From the NCBI GenBank assembly GCA_001600455.1, contig BCKC01000011.1, positions 1,019,835 to 1,083,834 of the forward strand: a stretch of 64,000 nucleotides of DNA. The letters run 5' to 3'. Both the position numbers and the translations under genes were made by a program. The stretch is from Endocalyx cinctus. Its lineage: Eukaryota; Ascomycota; Sordariomycetes; Amphisphaeriales; Apiosporaceae. Position 1 is the stretch's first letter. Each line of letters starts with the position of its first letter. Positions 12,413 to 26,547 of this stretch are shown here, one piece after another. The notes under the pieces were generated by a model. That model did no database searches, was not told the origin of the DNA, and worked only from the letters and a program-made list of their open reading frames with translations.

Positions 12413-15400
12413 GTACTAAGTAAAGCAGTTAGTAACTCTTAGGACTTACGCAGTAGTACCTATAAGATGTGCACTACAATTGGAGGGGAGGGGAAGCTTC
12501 GTGCTCGTACGATGTCTACTAGAACGTTAGATGATGCTGTTGGATTGAAAACTACTTTAGGTATCTACCTAGGTGTACTATCCAAGTACTTTACAGAGCG
12601 GGGTTTAAACAACGGACAGAACGGGGGTGTTCAGTACACCTTACTTGTACAAATAGTGTTCAGTTGTCAAAATTCAGTATACGTAGAGTACAAGTAGTAT
12701 ACCGTAAGGGGAAGAGAGGGATGATGTCTACAGAATACGTAGTACGGGTACTTCGCTATATTAAATGTTTGGAACAGAAATAGTACATTTTTAATAAAGT
12801 AAATGCACTAATTACGGTGCCCGTTATTGCTAATAAGCATATCCATATGGATAGGTACTAAGTAAGTAAGCAAGTACTGCTAGGTAGTACGTAGTAAATG
12901 GATCTACGGAGTACAGACTATCATATTCTTTATAGATTCATATTTCATAGCTGCCGTTGATGCTAACTTATCAACACAAAGCGATTGGTCTTTACTAATA
13001 AGCAGCTTCATGTCCGAAAGCCAAGAAAGGGGAAGGGAGAGAAAGAGAAAAGAAAGAAAGAAATAAGAAAAAAGGCAAAGGGACACACGCACGTTAAGTG
13101 AGAGCGACAGATTATCTCAAAGACAAGACAAGAGAGGAATAAGAAGAAAGAAAATACTAATAAAGCAGAATACTCCGATGTCCACGGGTATACAAACTAT
13201 CGTCAATCACTCGCCGAAACTAAAGCTTGGGATGCCCGATTAGTATTAGTCAAGTAATACGTGTTACCGTTACTGTAATGTGATATACCGTGTTATCGTG
13301 GTCATTTTATTATATACTAATATCATCATACTATGTACTATCATACTATACGGATGTATGTATTATTATAATTATAATGTGTATAACGTTTAATGCTACC
13401 TCGCTAGTGCGTGGATATCAGTCCCGGATTACCACCCACGTATGTCGGTTAATCGGCGAAGACGAAAATAAACCCCAGCCCCTCTTTTTTTGTTTTCTTT
13501 TCGTTCAATCTGTTTTATTAAGGTGTCTGGGTGTGTATACTATACTATGTGTGGTATACATTACGAACTAAGTTAGAGAAAGAAAAAAAAAAATGAAGTA
13601 TTCCGAGATAATGTCAAGCGAATCACTTATATTTACGTGTCGGGAGTATTTCTGTATTCATATGTTAAATGAGTTGGTCTTCTTTTCTTTTTTTTGGCTT
13701 TTTTCTTTTTGCTCCACGATATTATACATGAGCATCAATTACTGCGAACAAAATCCAAAATCCAAAAAAAAACTTGACCACACCCTAGGGATACGCAGAT
13801 GAGCGACGGGAGGAGCCACACCATCCTTGTGGCTTTCGAAGGAGTCTTCATTTCGATATGATGACTCTCATTAGAATACCCCTGCGCGTTCCCTTTAAGA
13901 TCTTCTCTCTCTTTTTTTTTTTCTCTCCCACATTCTTGGGAATAAGAAAAGAAGGGAAAGAAGAAAAATTTTCTGAAAATTTGAATTATTATATTATGGC
14001 TTCATCTTATTATTTTCGTTATTTCATTATTTCGGTATGGTCGTTATGGTCGTTTTCATCTACCTCCTCTCATTACTCCGCAAGTAGTAAAGGAACAAAT
14101 CTTAAACGGTCTATCAACGCTTTGGCAGTCCATTGGTTCACGGCCTTACCGCTTATTTCGAGTATGTATTATATGTATAGGTCGTTGTCGCCTCAATCAT
14201 TTTTCTCCGGTACAGTTATAAAAGTATGTACACTACACCATATTCGTAAGCCAAAATCAAAAACAGAAAAAAAGAAAAAGGTTCACGAGCTTTATTGTGG
14301 ATATTAGTGCGTGGACAAGCTGGGGATAATGGATAAGTTGTTCTTTTGTGGTTGATCATAGTTCGCAGAAGGAGTGGAACTTCGGCTCTAAAATTCTAAA
14401 ATAGGGTAAAGCGACACGATTTGACTGGCTGTTAACCCTCGACATGCTCGACCAGAAAGTCACTTGCATCATGCAAGAAGACATACGGACGACCAGGGGA
14501 TTGATGAATGGTTTGGTTTCCTGCAATCATATATGTATACGCTACTAAAAGTGAGGCTGGTGTGCTTCCAGAATTGTCATCGTACGGTCCTTCTTCACAC
14601 CTTCTTTTCGTTCAATTTTCATGCCACATATACCACTTCTGTCAAACTGAGACAAACACTCCTCTTCTCTTATTTTCAGATAAACTTGTGACCCCACCAC
14701 ACAAAGCGCAGTGGACACACAGATCATATTTGAGGGGAGTGAGAATTAGAATTAGAATAAGAATAAGAATATGGAATACTGTACAGATACCTATTTCTTA
14801 TTTTCATTCGCTGCAAGTCGACTGATAAATAGGTGGTTCTTCGCGAATATCCTTTCCAAGTTGAAGCTGGCCAGCGAGGGTTGTCCTTGCAACGTAGCTT
14901 TAGCTCCAACCCAACTTGTACTTGACGATGATGAAAAGTGATGTCGGTTGGAGGGGCAGAAGGGGTTGAAAGTTGGAGGCGGGGCATACGTGTAGAAGGA
15001 TTCTTTCAACAAACAAAATAAAAATATAGCTTTCCCGTTTCTTTTTCTCATTTAAAGCGAGGGGTTATGAAACTGGGTTCCAAAAGAAAAAGATAGACAG
15101 ACCTATGGGAGATGCATCCATGTACCGTACCCGTACTCGGTATAATTCAGCGTGACCTTGTCGGATACCTCCCACTTTTACATCCGAGTGGTGAAAAGAC
15201 CCGTCACCAGACCACGTACTACAGCAAATCATGATCCCTCCCAAGATCGACGACTTCTCCAACTATCAAATATACTATACTATACGTATATACTACTGTG
15301 TATATCATTCTACAACTATGTTTAGATCCTAAGTCTTTATCGAGGCAACAAGAAGACGCGTAAATAATGCGACCATAATTCCGTAAATTCATAAGCATAA

Positions 15401-16833
15401 TCAAAATCTAGTGTATTCGTACATAATATTATTTCTGTTTCCGTAGGTGTAGACAGAATCAGAGCCCATATTAACCCAAATAAACGGATTAAATGCTACC
15501 TATAAGCTTATATATCATAATCATAATTCTTAATCATAATTCGGCGTGGGGGCCTCGGAGGAAAAATAAATTGTACCCATACCCTTGGACCTTATTTCAT
15601 TAATTAGGAGTTTCATAACGGACTTCCAGAAGTATTTTCTTTTTCTTCTTCCAATTGTAATTCTTTAAACTATGATTCATGACTTATTTTTATCAGACGG
15701 TGCCCCTCGGTGTTAACCAAGGATACAAATTAAAAAATTTTCTTCCTTTAAATTACGACGTCGACATAGCAAATCTGATATGCATGAGATCTTCATATTA
15801 TACTTATTTTTGGTGCAAAGAATATCCAGAATATCCCCTTGTATATGTATATGTATATATGTACAAAGTACTATGAAATACCTCTCCCCTTGAATCTGAA
15901 GGATATTAGAAAATATATTTTCGAATTATTGTACCCCTCCATTCGTATTCATGTCCACGGGTCCTATGTAAAATGTCAGTTCTATTAACCCCCCTCCTCC
16001 CCTATTCAAATTTCATGCAACCCCTCCATGTAACTCCTCAGCCTCAACTCTCGCAGAATCTATACGTATACATTTGTTTATTATTACTTTTTTTTTTCTC
16101 AAGGAGTAGTTCCCGTGGAAATGAGACAATGGCCAGAAATCCAAAGTTTTCTCTCTAACCATCCCCTGTCACTACACCACGCTAGGAGGATATGTCAAAG
16201 CCCTAGGTCCCTCTTCTCACCTCCACTTCTACTCTGAACTTTTCCCCCTAACCATGAAATGATGAAAAAGTCATGGATATGAAAAAAACGCCATCCCAAA
16301 AGAATGTTCTAGCGCAGCAGCACGTGGAGAACTTTCGCTCTTCGATCCGGATACCTTCCGCGGGCCCGTCTACTAGGTAACTGGGCAAGCTGGGGGCTTC
16401 TTTTCTCATTCTACCAATTTTATTTACTTTTTTTTTTTTTCTCCGTTTACCAACCTCCCCTGTTTTTATTATGTGCATACTGTGCCATCATGCTCGGACA
16501 TGCCACCTTGAGGGGGGAAATAACAAAATTTTCTTTAATATTTGCCATGATAATAAAACATGGCGAGAATAATACGGAAAAGGAATACAGTAATAAACAG
16601 ATAAGCAATCGAGTTTATCTGACTAACTTACTTACTCTACTATGTACAAGCACCTATCCGTCGCAACATTGGTACTCTACCCAAACGGGTATACAGTAGG
16701 TACTGGTTTCACACAAGTCAGGTGTCGAACGACAACATATGGTCTCTGTGTTTTGAGTCTTCTTTCGATGTCTGTTTGGAGACTTGGCGTGTTTTCTGGA
16801 TGTCTGAACTCTAGCTTGAGACGATTGAGAGGA

Positions 16834-16844
16834 GGGGGGGGGGG
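16834..16844 (+). repeat. G11 homopolymer in a G-rich patch
   Basis: A run of 11 G preceded by a short G-rich patch. It lies in the gene-poor region and has no assigned role. Confidence 0.8.
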
Positions 16845-17400
16845 AAACATGGGCCCAGCTATTTATTGTGAATGTTCGAATGAATCATTGAACTAAAAAA
16901 AAAAAAAAAAGTTGACTAAATACTGGAACGGTCCCTTACTACAAGTAGTACATGACTTTCGTTTATGATGATGCGAATCTTTCTTTGCAGGAAACATACT
17001 GTAGGGTAAGCTGGCTGGCTCGCTCGCTGGGACAACTAGGTTAAACTAATGTAGGTACCCATCTACACACTATCGCTCGTTCGCGGCTTTTCTGCTGATC
17101 ATGATCGTCTTTTTCTTTTTCTTTCGAATTACCATCTTCGTAGAAGTGATCGTCCAACAATGATCATCATGGATTTACGCTACCTACAGTACTTTAACGC
17201 AGGTACAATGCAGCCTTCTTGACGTCAATCCCGCCGTCTTGTATTTTTAATTTCATCCGTCTTATGTGGTTCTACTCTCGTGCCGTAATCTCGATACGGC
17301 GAGGGGGAAGGGAGTGTTTGTTTGGTCGTCGATGTTCTCAATGATTTTTTTAACCTACCTGCCTACGTCTTATTTCCTATCAATTCAATTTTACTTGCAT

Positions 17401-20400
17401 ACGACATTACCATACTTACCATCCTAGCGATCAAAACAATCAACATTATTTTAATAATGGTACGATGTAGATAAATGGGTGTTATAGACATAGTTCTCGG
17501 AGCAGGGACATGGTGTCCTCACCAACTAAAGCAATAAATACTCCGTATTTGATGATCTGTCGCATTGCGCAATCTCGATTTGAATGGCTAAAATCCTTCT
17601 CCTATACTAGAGTTTACTACAGCCCAACTGGATAGCGACATTCTGATATATCATAGAAAAAGATTCCATCGACGCATATCTTTTATTTTCCCCCACCCTT
17701 CTCGCCTCTCCCCTGAAAGAGAGCTTTTAGCACGGTACCTGTGCCAAGAAGTTGGGAAGAATTAGAGCTTTACGTCCACGCGAACCAAGAATGACGATGT
17801 CCTTCCTCGTTCTCAGCTAGTGCTCGCATTAGTAGGATATGCATGCTGTACCCTACTTAGACCAAAGCTGGAAGAGACGGATGCATCAACCACGATGTCC
17901 GCCGGTAGCATATAGGCAGATCAGATCGTTCATGTGGGTATTAGGAATGAGGAGAAATGGGTACATGGATAAACCCACCACTGCACAAATCTTCGCTGCT
18001 TAAGGACAACTGCACTACTGTGTACTCTTTCATATCCTGCATGGACCATACTAGCGGCGTTGGTTGTTGTCATGCTAGTTCCTTGACTGGCAGATCAAGT
18101 CTAGATCTCTATTAAAAGGGATACCCGCGGGCTTCTCCTGGGAACGCAGTAGAATACATCATAGTTGCTAGGTAGTCCGACATCTTGAGGCGCCTTAAAC
18201 TGAAAGTGGGATACTTGGGATAATGTCAATGCAGTGATGGGAAACGGCGTGCTTACGGGAAAGTTAACATGCGTTTTGACGTAGCAAATCATCCGTTTTA
18301 GCCCGATCACTAGACTAGATTATTCACGTTGATCCCTCGATGGACGGACGGGAATGTCGGCTACTATCTCTTATGACACAAGATACGTATCTCTCAGAAC
18401 GACTGACTCGGTTGCACTGCGCACCGTAATGTAATGTGCAATCCTTATTTATGACACCTGTCGGCGCAGTGCCCCCTCTTCACGTACGGTGTATAGCTCT
18501 TATGCTCGGCTTGTACAATAATAGTAGCTACCGTTATGTAATTCGAACTTAGTACATGATAATGCCTACCATAACTACTCACCACCTACCTACGCTAACC
18601 TCCTAAGCAAGAATACACCCGAAGAGGCGACCCTTTCAGTTAGGTTTTGGGTTGCAAGTTGTCGAGATGCTTCAGGGTAACAATATTACATATGATTTAT
18701 CTCCTAATGATGAACCGGAGCTGATGAGATATTTCGCTCATGAAAAGTTCTATTGACGCACGTATGAAACTGAGACAAACTGAGTTCCTCCTTGGCGATA
18801 CTGGGTAGACGTTGAAGTTAGCATAAGCCTCTCTCAGAGACGGTCTCACTCCCACCTTCCCCCTTGTCTTGAACAATAAAATGAAGCGACTCACCACGGT
18901 GAAGCGGAGAGACTATATTTTCTACGTAGGCTATAAGAAAACGGTATATGCCATCCTGAGATTTCACGGGTGCACGCTATTTTGGTATCAGAACCTCACA
19001 TGGATCGGAAACACAAAGAGGAGAGTTGACTCGAGGCAGAGTGCCAGTTTCGATGGTCCAACCCTCGTGATTCATGTACGGGGCACCTACAAGTAATATC
19101 TTTATCATTCCCGTAATCCAATTAAAGCTGTTTCTGGTCATTATCTGTTTTGCACTCTACGGAAAACTAATGTCGAGGTATATTCTGCTATTAGGGGGTT
19201 TCGTGCCTCGGCCAATTCAGCAGAACCCGACGAGTAGGTGTGTCGATGGAATCTCATCTGCACGCAAACACCTTCGGGATCGAGAGTAACTACAATGCAG
19301 GTAGTGTCGTGAGGAAGTTATCTCGATCTCTAGGGGGGTATTATGTGAAGTTGTTTATATACGTATATAACAGACAGATGAATATGGTCGATAGGATATT
19401 CTAGGTTGTTTAATCTTTACGTTATCCTGTACCTTCTTCCGCCTATATATACGATGGACTGCTTTCTACACATTCTAAAACGACCAGACTCTTATTCCCA
19501 TTAACTTTTAAGCATGGCTGCGCTCATATTGAACAGACCTCCTGAAGCGCAATCACTCAGATATTCTGTCTGGAAAGCGGTCGACCAGAGATTTATATTA
19601 GGGAACAATTTTTTTCTGACGAAAACGATATTGTTTACCTCACCGGGAGTGCGAGCTTCCCTCCCGAGTTCCATTTCTCTATGCTCGATTATATTCTAGA
19701 ACTATACTATGTATATATAAAGATGTACGTGATCGGCAACCACCTAGTATGCAATGACGAAAATATTTTTATTCTCATGGCGCTAAAGTGATTGTGTTCT
19801 CCCCGTAACAAGCCGGGTGCACTGGAGCTCTGGCACCATAGTAAACATCTCTCAGTCGAGGGGACGGGCAAGCCTTACTTTCAACTGGGTCATGCATGAG
19901 GCTGATCAGCGGCAGATAAGCTTGATATAACATATCCTAACGTTGAAATGACTCCTATTTATTACGCGGGTGTGTGTCTATGTGTCTTGCCCACTATCAT
20001 GGTCTTCGTCGCCTTAAATCATATGCTTAATACCTCACTGTTTATGTTACGTTCCGCATTATCGAATTCATGGCACAAACAGGCCTCAACAACACTAGCC
20101 AGCGAGATACCTAAAACATCTGTATAAATCATAGCTACAACTAGAAAGCCATCGCTTGTGGTAAGCGAAGAAATCTGGCTATATTATACACATGTCTTAC
20201 GAGAATCGATTAGTTGGGTGACGAATCTTAGCTATTTCCTTCGTAACATTCCATGATCACTGCTACCCTGCTACCTTCACCTTTCAAAAACCACCAAGCA
20301 AATATCCATGATTAAAGAACATGGGCCTAGGACGCGCTTCGTTTTCGGGAATTAATGTGCACTAGGTTGATCAACTATTCCAGGTACCTGGGTCAGGCTA

Positions 20401-23300
20401 CGGATATTGCGACATCGATCCCAAGGACTGGGAAATCTTCTCGCCATCGCGCACGAAAACAGGGTCAGTGACGAGAAAGGGACAAAAAACGCATGGGTTA
20501 AGGACATGGTTATGAATGGTTGTACTGTACTGTGGTGTAGTTACATTGCCTAGACATAAGGTTCATGTTCTGGCGGTCGCAAGATACTGTTATAGTTTAG
20601 CTAACTCCGTAAAGTAAGAGGATATTTGATTGAACCTGATATGATATGTTGGTTCATAGCCTTTTACCACCTAGAAATGGATGCTCGTTTCACTTAATGA
20701 TATGTCTTTGCCCAGGCGGAGTTTTTATGTCGGTACCCTGACCTACCTTCACCTTAGCGAAAGCACATATCGTGGGGGTTTCCTCAAAGGCTTTTCTTTC
20801 AGAGACCCCCACATCCTGCTACATTACGCAAAGTACCTCGATGCTGCGTCGCGTCGCTTCGTATAATTGAATCATGCGTACTTAGGATTGACCTGGTTTT
20901 ATTTACTGCCACCCTTTAAAAAAAAAAAAACATAAAGTTATTATGTATAATGATAGTATATAAGATATGATAGCTGCGCCATTCGGGAAGCACGTGGTGT
21001 TGTGCAGTCGCACACGTGGTTTTGGAGGATAAGATGCGGGCTGAGGCGAGGATCTTCGTAGTTCTGCACCGAGTTCCTGTCTGCCTCGGCTCGGTCAAAT
21101 TGTTGGAGAACGAAATACCAAGCATAATTTGTGAACGTCGCTTCCTAGACGCGAATAGCACTGTTTAGGTCGCGCCTCGGCTTTCTTTACGGTGGTACTA
21201 TTATGCGCGGATTTCTCTCGCAGCGTGCAATGCTTGGCTTGTCCCCAGGGGCGTCGGCGTGATTGGATTCTCATATACGAGACACGTGATCCTTTGTCTA
21301 GAGGTCCGCGTAATTGTAAGACCGAAATCAGATGCCGTGGTGATAATTCATGCTTCTTCCCCTCCGTCTCTGCAGTTATGATGTAATTTTTTCAGATAGT
21401 TCTCGAGGAGAGGAGGGGCGAGAGAGACAAAAGAGACTAGGTTATCGGATCAACAATCCCGTCAAGATCACTATATGCGGCGGAAAAGTCATCAACATAC
21501 ATCAGACGGGGTTTAGGGAGTGGAGTAATAATGGGTGGAAGGATTCCTTCCCCCGTTAACCGTTGCGTGCGTCGCAAACGGGAGCTGCATAATTATTCCA
21601 ATCGGCGACCACTGAAGAAAAAAAAAAAAAGTGTACAGGGGAGTTCATGCTACTGCGTATGCTATGCCGCTATGCAGGTGAGATTCTGCTGGGAGTGTTG
21701 GGTTCTGCGTACATAAGTACTGTGCCTTATCACTCGTGGCCTTGATATGAAACATCAAGAAGGGACACACAATATCCACCATGCCGCGAATCTAATATCT
21801 CTATCTTGATTTACTCCCCACCCGGTAGTGGACGAAGAGAAGGAGCATGCGGAGTACAGAATCCAATCTGACGTAGAGAGACCGATTGAGGCGATAGGGT
21901 TGTACCGGAACGGGAAGGTCGACGGTACCGGGGTATTCTTGGCGAAACTATGCAATTGCCTACTCTGTACACTTTTCTTGGCCCATTTTGCTTTTTGATC
22001 TAATGTATGTATGTAGCGTACATAGTATGCTTGTTGTTTGTTCCAAAAAGGCAACAACTCATGCATGCAAGAGCTTCTGAAAAAGGAACGGCTGCAAGAA
22101 AGGGAAGGATGAGGAGAATATATACCCATTTGGCCGTGTTTGCTGACTGGCGCATCAGTAAGCAGGTATCGTACTTAAGCCAGTCGTAAAATTCTACAGA
22201 GAAGCTACCCCATGCATCCATGTTTCATTGCTACTGTAGTTACTATAAGCATATGCCGATGAGGCGAGGCCTACGCGTCAAATATGAACCCCAAGCATAG
22301 ATTATTTACGTATTTAATGGTATCGATCTTTTAAGTCCCAAACGGGTAGACTACCCGGAGTGAATTACGCTTTGCGTATCCTCGAGACTTGATTACTCGA
22401 CGTTGCAAGTGTTGGCAATGTTCAAGAGACGATGTCATGAAGTTTGTTCGTACTTGAGTCACAGATCCGCTACTAGCAGCCCTATCTCTCTCGCCCCTTT
22501 GAGCGGAAAAGCGGAGGGTCGCGGAAGGACGGAGGCGGTTAAAACGCGCTTATTTCGTCTACTAAGCAAGCCGGAGCGGAACTGGAGGCCTGAGCTAAGC
22601 ATTTGGGATGGGATTTTCAAAAATGAAAGGCAAAATCTACTACATACTAGTTACTAGAAGGGAGAGGTATAAATGGAACTCGTACCGAAATGTGTCTGAG
22701 CATAGTGGATCTAACACGACTGGTATATTCTCAAAGGAGAGAAGGGCCAAGGCCGGGTTGGTTAATACGGAACAGGACTGCATATATGAATTCTGCACAC
22801 GTCTGCATGTAGGCATTGGCCACCGTCAATGCGTACGTCGTCCGTCGACATAGGCCGATATCATTTGCGACGAGAAGGTAGGTTAATTGAGCAAACGGGC
22901 AAGTTACCTACCGAAGCTAGAAAGAGGGGAAAAAAGAACAGACCACATCGATTCAACCAGGAGAAAAATAATGCCTTTCTGGTATCGGGGCTCAGTCAGT
23001 GATCAAACGTTAGTGGATACTTGGCCAGACTGTATTGTCATTAGGCGGGAGATTGACAAAGCTACGTTCTGTAATTGTCATACCCATTCTCAAATACCGA
23101 CGATAGATTTCAGATCTCAGATTTCAGAAGAATCATGAACCCTGTCAATTTTGAGCGGCAGGAAAGGAATAATTACCGTGCATCGGCTTGAGTCCGTTGT
23201 GGGGAAGAGGGATTTGATATTGAGCACGAAAATATGCCAAGTCGAATTGGTCTTTGTCTGCCTGTTGAAGTAAAGCTGTTTGACCTTAGCGTAGCGTAGA
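17401..23300. other. Gene-poor region of more even composition
   Basis: About 5.9 kb without a recognisable gene on either strand. It has fewer simple repeats than its flanks. The longest ORFs are 60-125 codons, carry no domain I recognise and do not join into convincing spliced models. It could be decayed coding or transposon sequence, or plain intergenic DNA. Confidence 0.45.
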
Positions 23301-24770
23301 TGTTATTCTTATTATATGATATGTCGAGCCACGTTTAACGTCGATACCGGTCAAAAGTATGATTGAGTGGATTCAAGAGGAGGGGGGATATGAAGAAAAA
23401 AAAAGAAAAAAAAGAGGGAAAGCTAGGGGAGAGAGATATCACGAACACGAACCATCGGAACCGAATAATGCAACTTGTATGCAGCCTTTTGAAATATCCC
23501 GAGAACCATGCCTGGTCAGTTGGCGATGCTGCTACTCTGCACACTTCAGGCTATGCTTCAAAACTTTCCCAACTGACAGGAACCGAATATGCGTCTCTGA
23601 TTCAAGGTCAATAGGCTTAAATCGCTCAATTCTACCCATACGGCAATGCCGCATAGCTAAGGATGGGATCAAATTCTATTGATAAAAAAAAGTAGGGCTC
23701 GTGAGCGGGATATGGAGTTATTGGTAAATCCTGACCTTTTTATTCACCCTGTCCTTGACCTGGCCTGACCTGACCTGGCATGATCTGTGCTGGTACTTTT
23801 TACCCTCGTCCTCGCGCCCTCTTTCTCTCCACCGAAAAAAAAGCATTACCCACAATATGTACTATGTACGTAGTCTGGCAGTGTACAAGTATAACACAAT
23901 TTACGCAGCATGATCGGTGAGGTAAGGTTACAATCGCTCTTTGGGAACCGATGATACTCAATGTATGTATGTAACCTACCTGCCTACAACTACAAAAAGC
24001 AAGAAAATCAATTCCCACGTGTGATTTGACAGATGGAAAATCCTGGAATGCAGGGGCGGTTTATTTTTCCCCAATCCATTTTTATTTAAAAAGACATAGC
24101 TTAAGGGAAGACAGAAGAAAAAAAAAAAAGCACGGGAGGAATAGAAAGAAGAAGAAGGCTTTATTGCTCCCGATCAATATCCATGGATATACATATACTT
24201 TAACACAATATAAGATAACATAATGAATACTGGATACTTGAAGTTCTTTATCTAGTATCAGATCTCGGCCGTTAAGCAGGATACTTTGGGTGGTTTGGGT
24301 GTTCCTTGTGCTTGTGTTCCTGATAAATTTGCGATACTAAAGCAATGCAAGCAGGCATGGACCTCGCCAGCTCGCCCCAGACAACAAGGTATCTCTTGTC
24401 CTCGTTTGGAGTTTTGGACATGTGTATGCCATCCCACCTTAGAATGGATTTTTACACATAGTCCGACAGTACACCGGTAGTAATCTATGCAGTCTATATG
24501 CGTACTATGTATGTATATGTAGGGGAGGAATATCATACCACCATATAATACCTAGGTATAGTATATTTGGTACCGTACCCATACGTCTATACCGCATATC
24601 TACTGCAGACTCCACGGGATTTAGCCTCCCTTGTAATTATTGTACACTATCTTGTTTTTGAATTCAAAGGCCAAATCTGTTGTTGATACGACAGTATTTA
24701 TTTCGACTTTCACTTCTATAGATCTTCATTCATTTATTGAACTAGTAATAAGGAATAGCAGTAATAGGGA

Positions 24771-24794
24771 TATATATATATATATATATATATA
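24771..24794. repeat. (TA)12 microsatellite
   Basis: Twelve perfect TA units in the gene-poor region. Confidence 0.95.
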
Positions 24795-25538
24795 CACGGA
24801 ATATATAAGCATTGGAAATAGAGAATAGAGACGGAGAGGTCTCTGTGTGTAAGGCTTTTCCTATTAAAAAAAAAAGGCAGCTAAAATGAGGGGTTATACA
24901 AGTATATATTTTATGAAAAGTACTTACTTACCTTTAGATGTAATAATGGCACAGATAGCGTATATGATAGCGGTCTGTGGATATGGTACACTTGTAATGG
25001 ATAGTGTCAGAGTATTAGCGTACAGTAGTGTAGTGTCGGTGACAGGGCTCGCCTGGAGAAGTATACTAGCTAAGGTAGGTACTTATCATACCTACCTACA
25101 TAGTACCTATATACCTAGGTATATACCTATAGGTGAGTAATAATGTACCTAAGTCCGCGGGTATGGCCTTTAAACCCACCTGTACAAGACTGCGTAGTAC
25201 AAATACAATCATTCAAGATGTTATGGATTTTGTTCAACACATACTTAAATAATAAAGCAGTAAACCAACGCGGTCGGTCAATAACCTAGTATACTACAAA
25301 CTAATTCTTTTTCTACTGTATTATGTACGTATAATGTATGGTTTTTGGTACTGGTTATTTGGAGGTGTGGACTTGGTGGATTACGGGGACATAGGACCCT
25401 TTTTAACAGGGACCCCTAGGTTTTATATCGTAGTACTAAGTACTAAGTAAGATACAGCACCTTGGTAGTACGGTACTGTACTTTTATTTACAGTAGGGGT
25501 TACATAGTATTGTACCATGTACAATACTGTCTGTCTAC

Positions 25539-25554
25539 CTGGCGCTACCTGGGT
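25539..25554 (+). repeat. Dispersed 16-mer, copy 1
   Basis: The 16-mer ctggcgctacctgggt is found here and again, identical, at 34805-34820. Both lie in AT-rich intergenic DNA near gtac-rich palindromes. It is possibly a remnant of a small transposable element. Confidence 0.6.
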
Positions 25555-25657
25555 ACTCTCTCCCTCTCCTCTTAAAACCCCCCTAGTCGAACAAATAGCA
25601 AGTCTTTTTTGCCTTCCCATTAAGTTAAAGAATGTTCCAAGGTTCTTCTACCCAAAC

Positions 25658-25673
25658 CACACACACACACACA

Positions 25674-25707
<34 letters not shown>
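25658..25707 (+). repeat. (CA)9(CT)16 compound microsatellite
   Basis: Perfect CA units pass directly into about 16 CT units, 840 bp upstream of the RasGEF start codon. The purine/pyrimidine asymmetry of the CT part is typical of GAGA-like promoter tracts, but function is not shown. Confidence 0.9.
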
Positions 25708-25711
<4 letters not shown>

Positions 25712-26547
25712 ACATATATACACATATACATACATCAATATAATCTCTGTCGAGACAAATCTTACACCAATCCAATCCAATATAATCTATATTCTAGCGC
25801 TTATGGATTAAAAATAAAATAAGTAAGAGAAAAAGAGAGAGAAAAAAAAGGAAGAGATTGATTATTTAATATATAAAAGAAAGGGTTGAATAAATAAAAA
25901 AAGAAGAATAAGAACAAAATTAAGCTTGAATACCACCTAACTTGGAATGGTTTAATTTGATTTATTCTTTATTATTTGTTCAATTATTTCATTATTATTC
26001 ATTTATTACGCGCCATTGTTCTCTATCTGATCTCATCTCATCTAACACTCATATCCTCTCTCTCTCTCCCTCTCTCTCTCTCTATTGTCCTCTTCAAATA
26101 AACAACCCCCCCTTTTTTTCCCGTGACGGACAAGGTTGTTAACCTACGATTTTTATTTGATTTTTTTTTTTTACTTCCTTTCTCTTTTCTATCCCTTAGC
26201 ATTTTCTTTATTGGTTCTTCTAGAGCTTGCTCTAACTTTGAATCAACCTCTTACGATCGCGTATCGGTGTCATAAACGTCTTATTCCCCTATATCCTACT
26301 ACTTGATTACGACTCGACACATATCCCGACGCTTTAAACGAATAAATGAGCAACGTAATCTCTCCCATTCATATATAATATTCATTGATCCATACTATTT
26401 ATTATTTTATTTTATTTACCTATTCATACATTCATTTGTGTTTGTCTGTGTCTTGCAATCAAGGTGGCTGGAACTATGACTTAATATCAAAAAAAGAAGG
26501 CCTTGATTCCTATTTGACCCAAAAGGCTCGACGCATTCAACCTCACA

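Larger units (their letters stand above)
10445..17400. other. Gene-poor, simple-repeat-rich region (promoter side of the C2H2 gene)
   Basis: No coding exon could be supported. The first 230 bp contain a strong pyrimidine-rich tract on the plus strand (10570-10660), probably in the 5' leader or promoter of the C2H2 gene. Beyond it are homopolymer runs, ACCT/AGGT repeats and many short palindromes built on gtac, tacgta and cctagg. ORFs are short and of simple composition. Confidence 0.55.
23301..26547. other. Upstream region of the RasGEF gene, rich in microsatellites
   Basis: No gene supported. It contains (TA)12, a (CA)9(CT)16 compound repeat, further CT-rich stretches at 26040-26095 and T-rich runs, leading to the RasGEF start. 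The last 900 bp are strongly pyrimidine-rich and probably include promoter and 5' leader. Confidence 0.55.

Noticed and set aside
24771..25707. Microsatellites considered as CRISPR-like or telomeric arrays
   Set aside because: They are simple di-nucleotide repeats without spacers; the organism is eukaryotic and no telomere repeat was seen at either window end.
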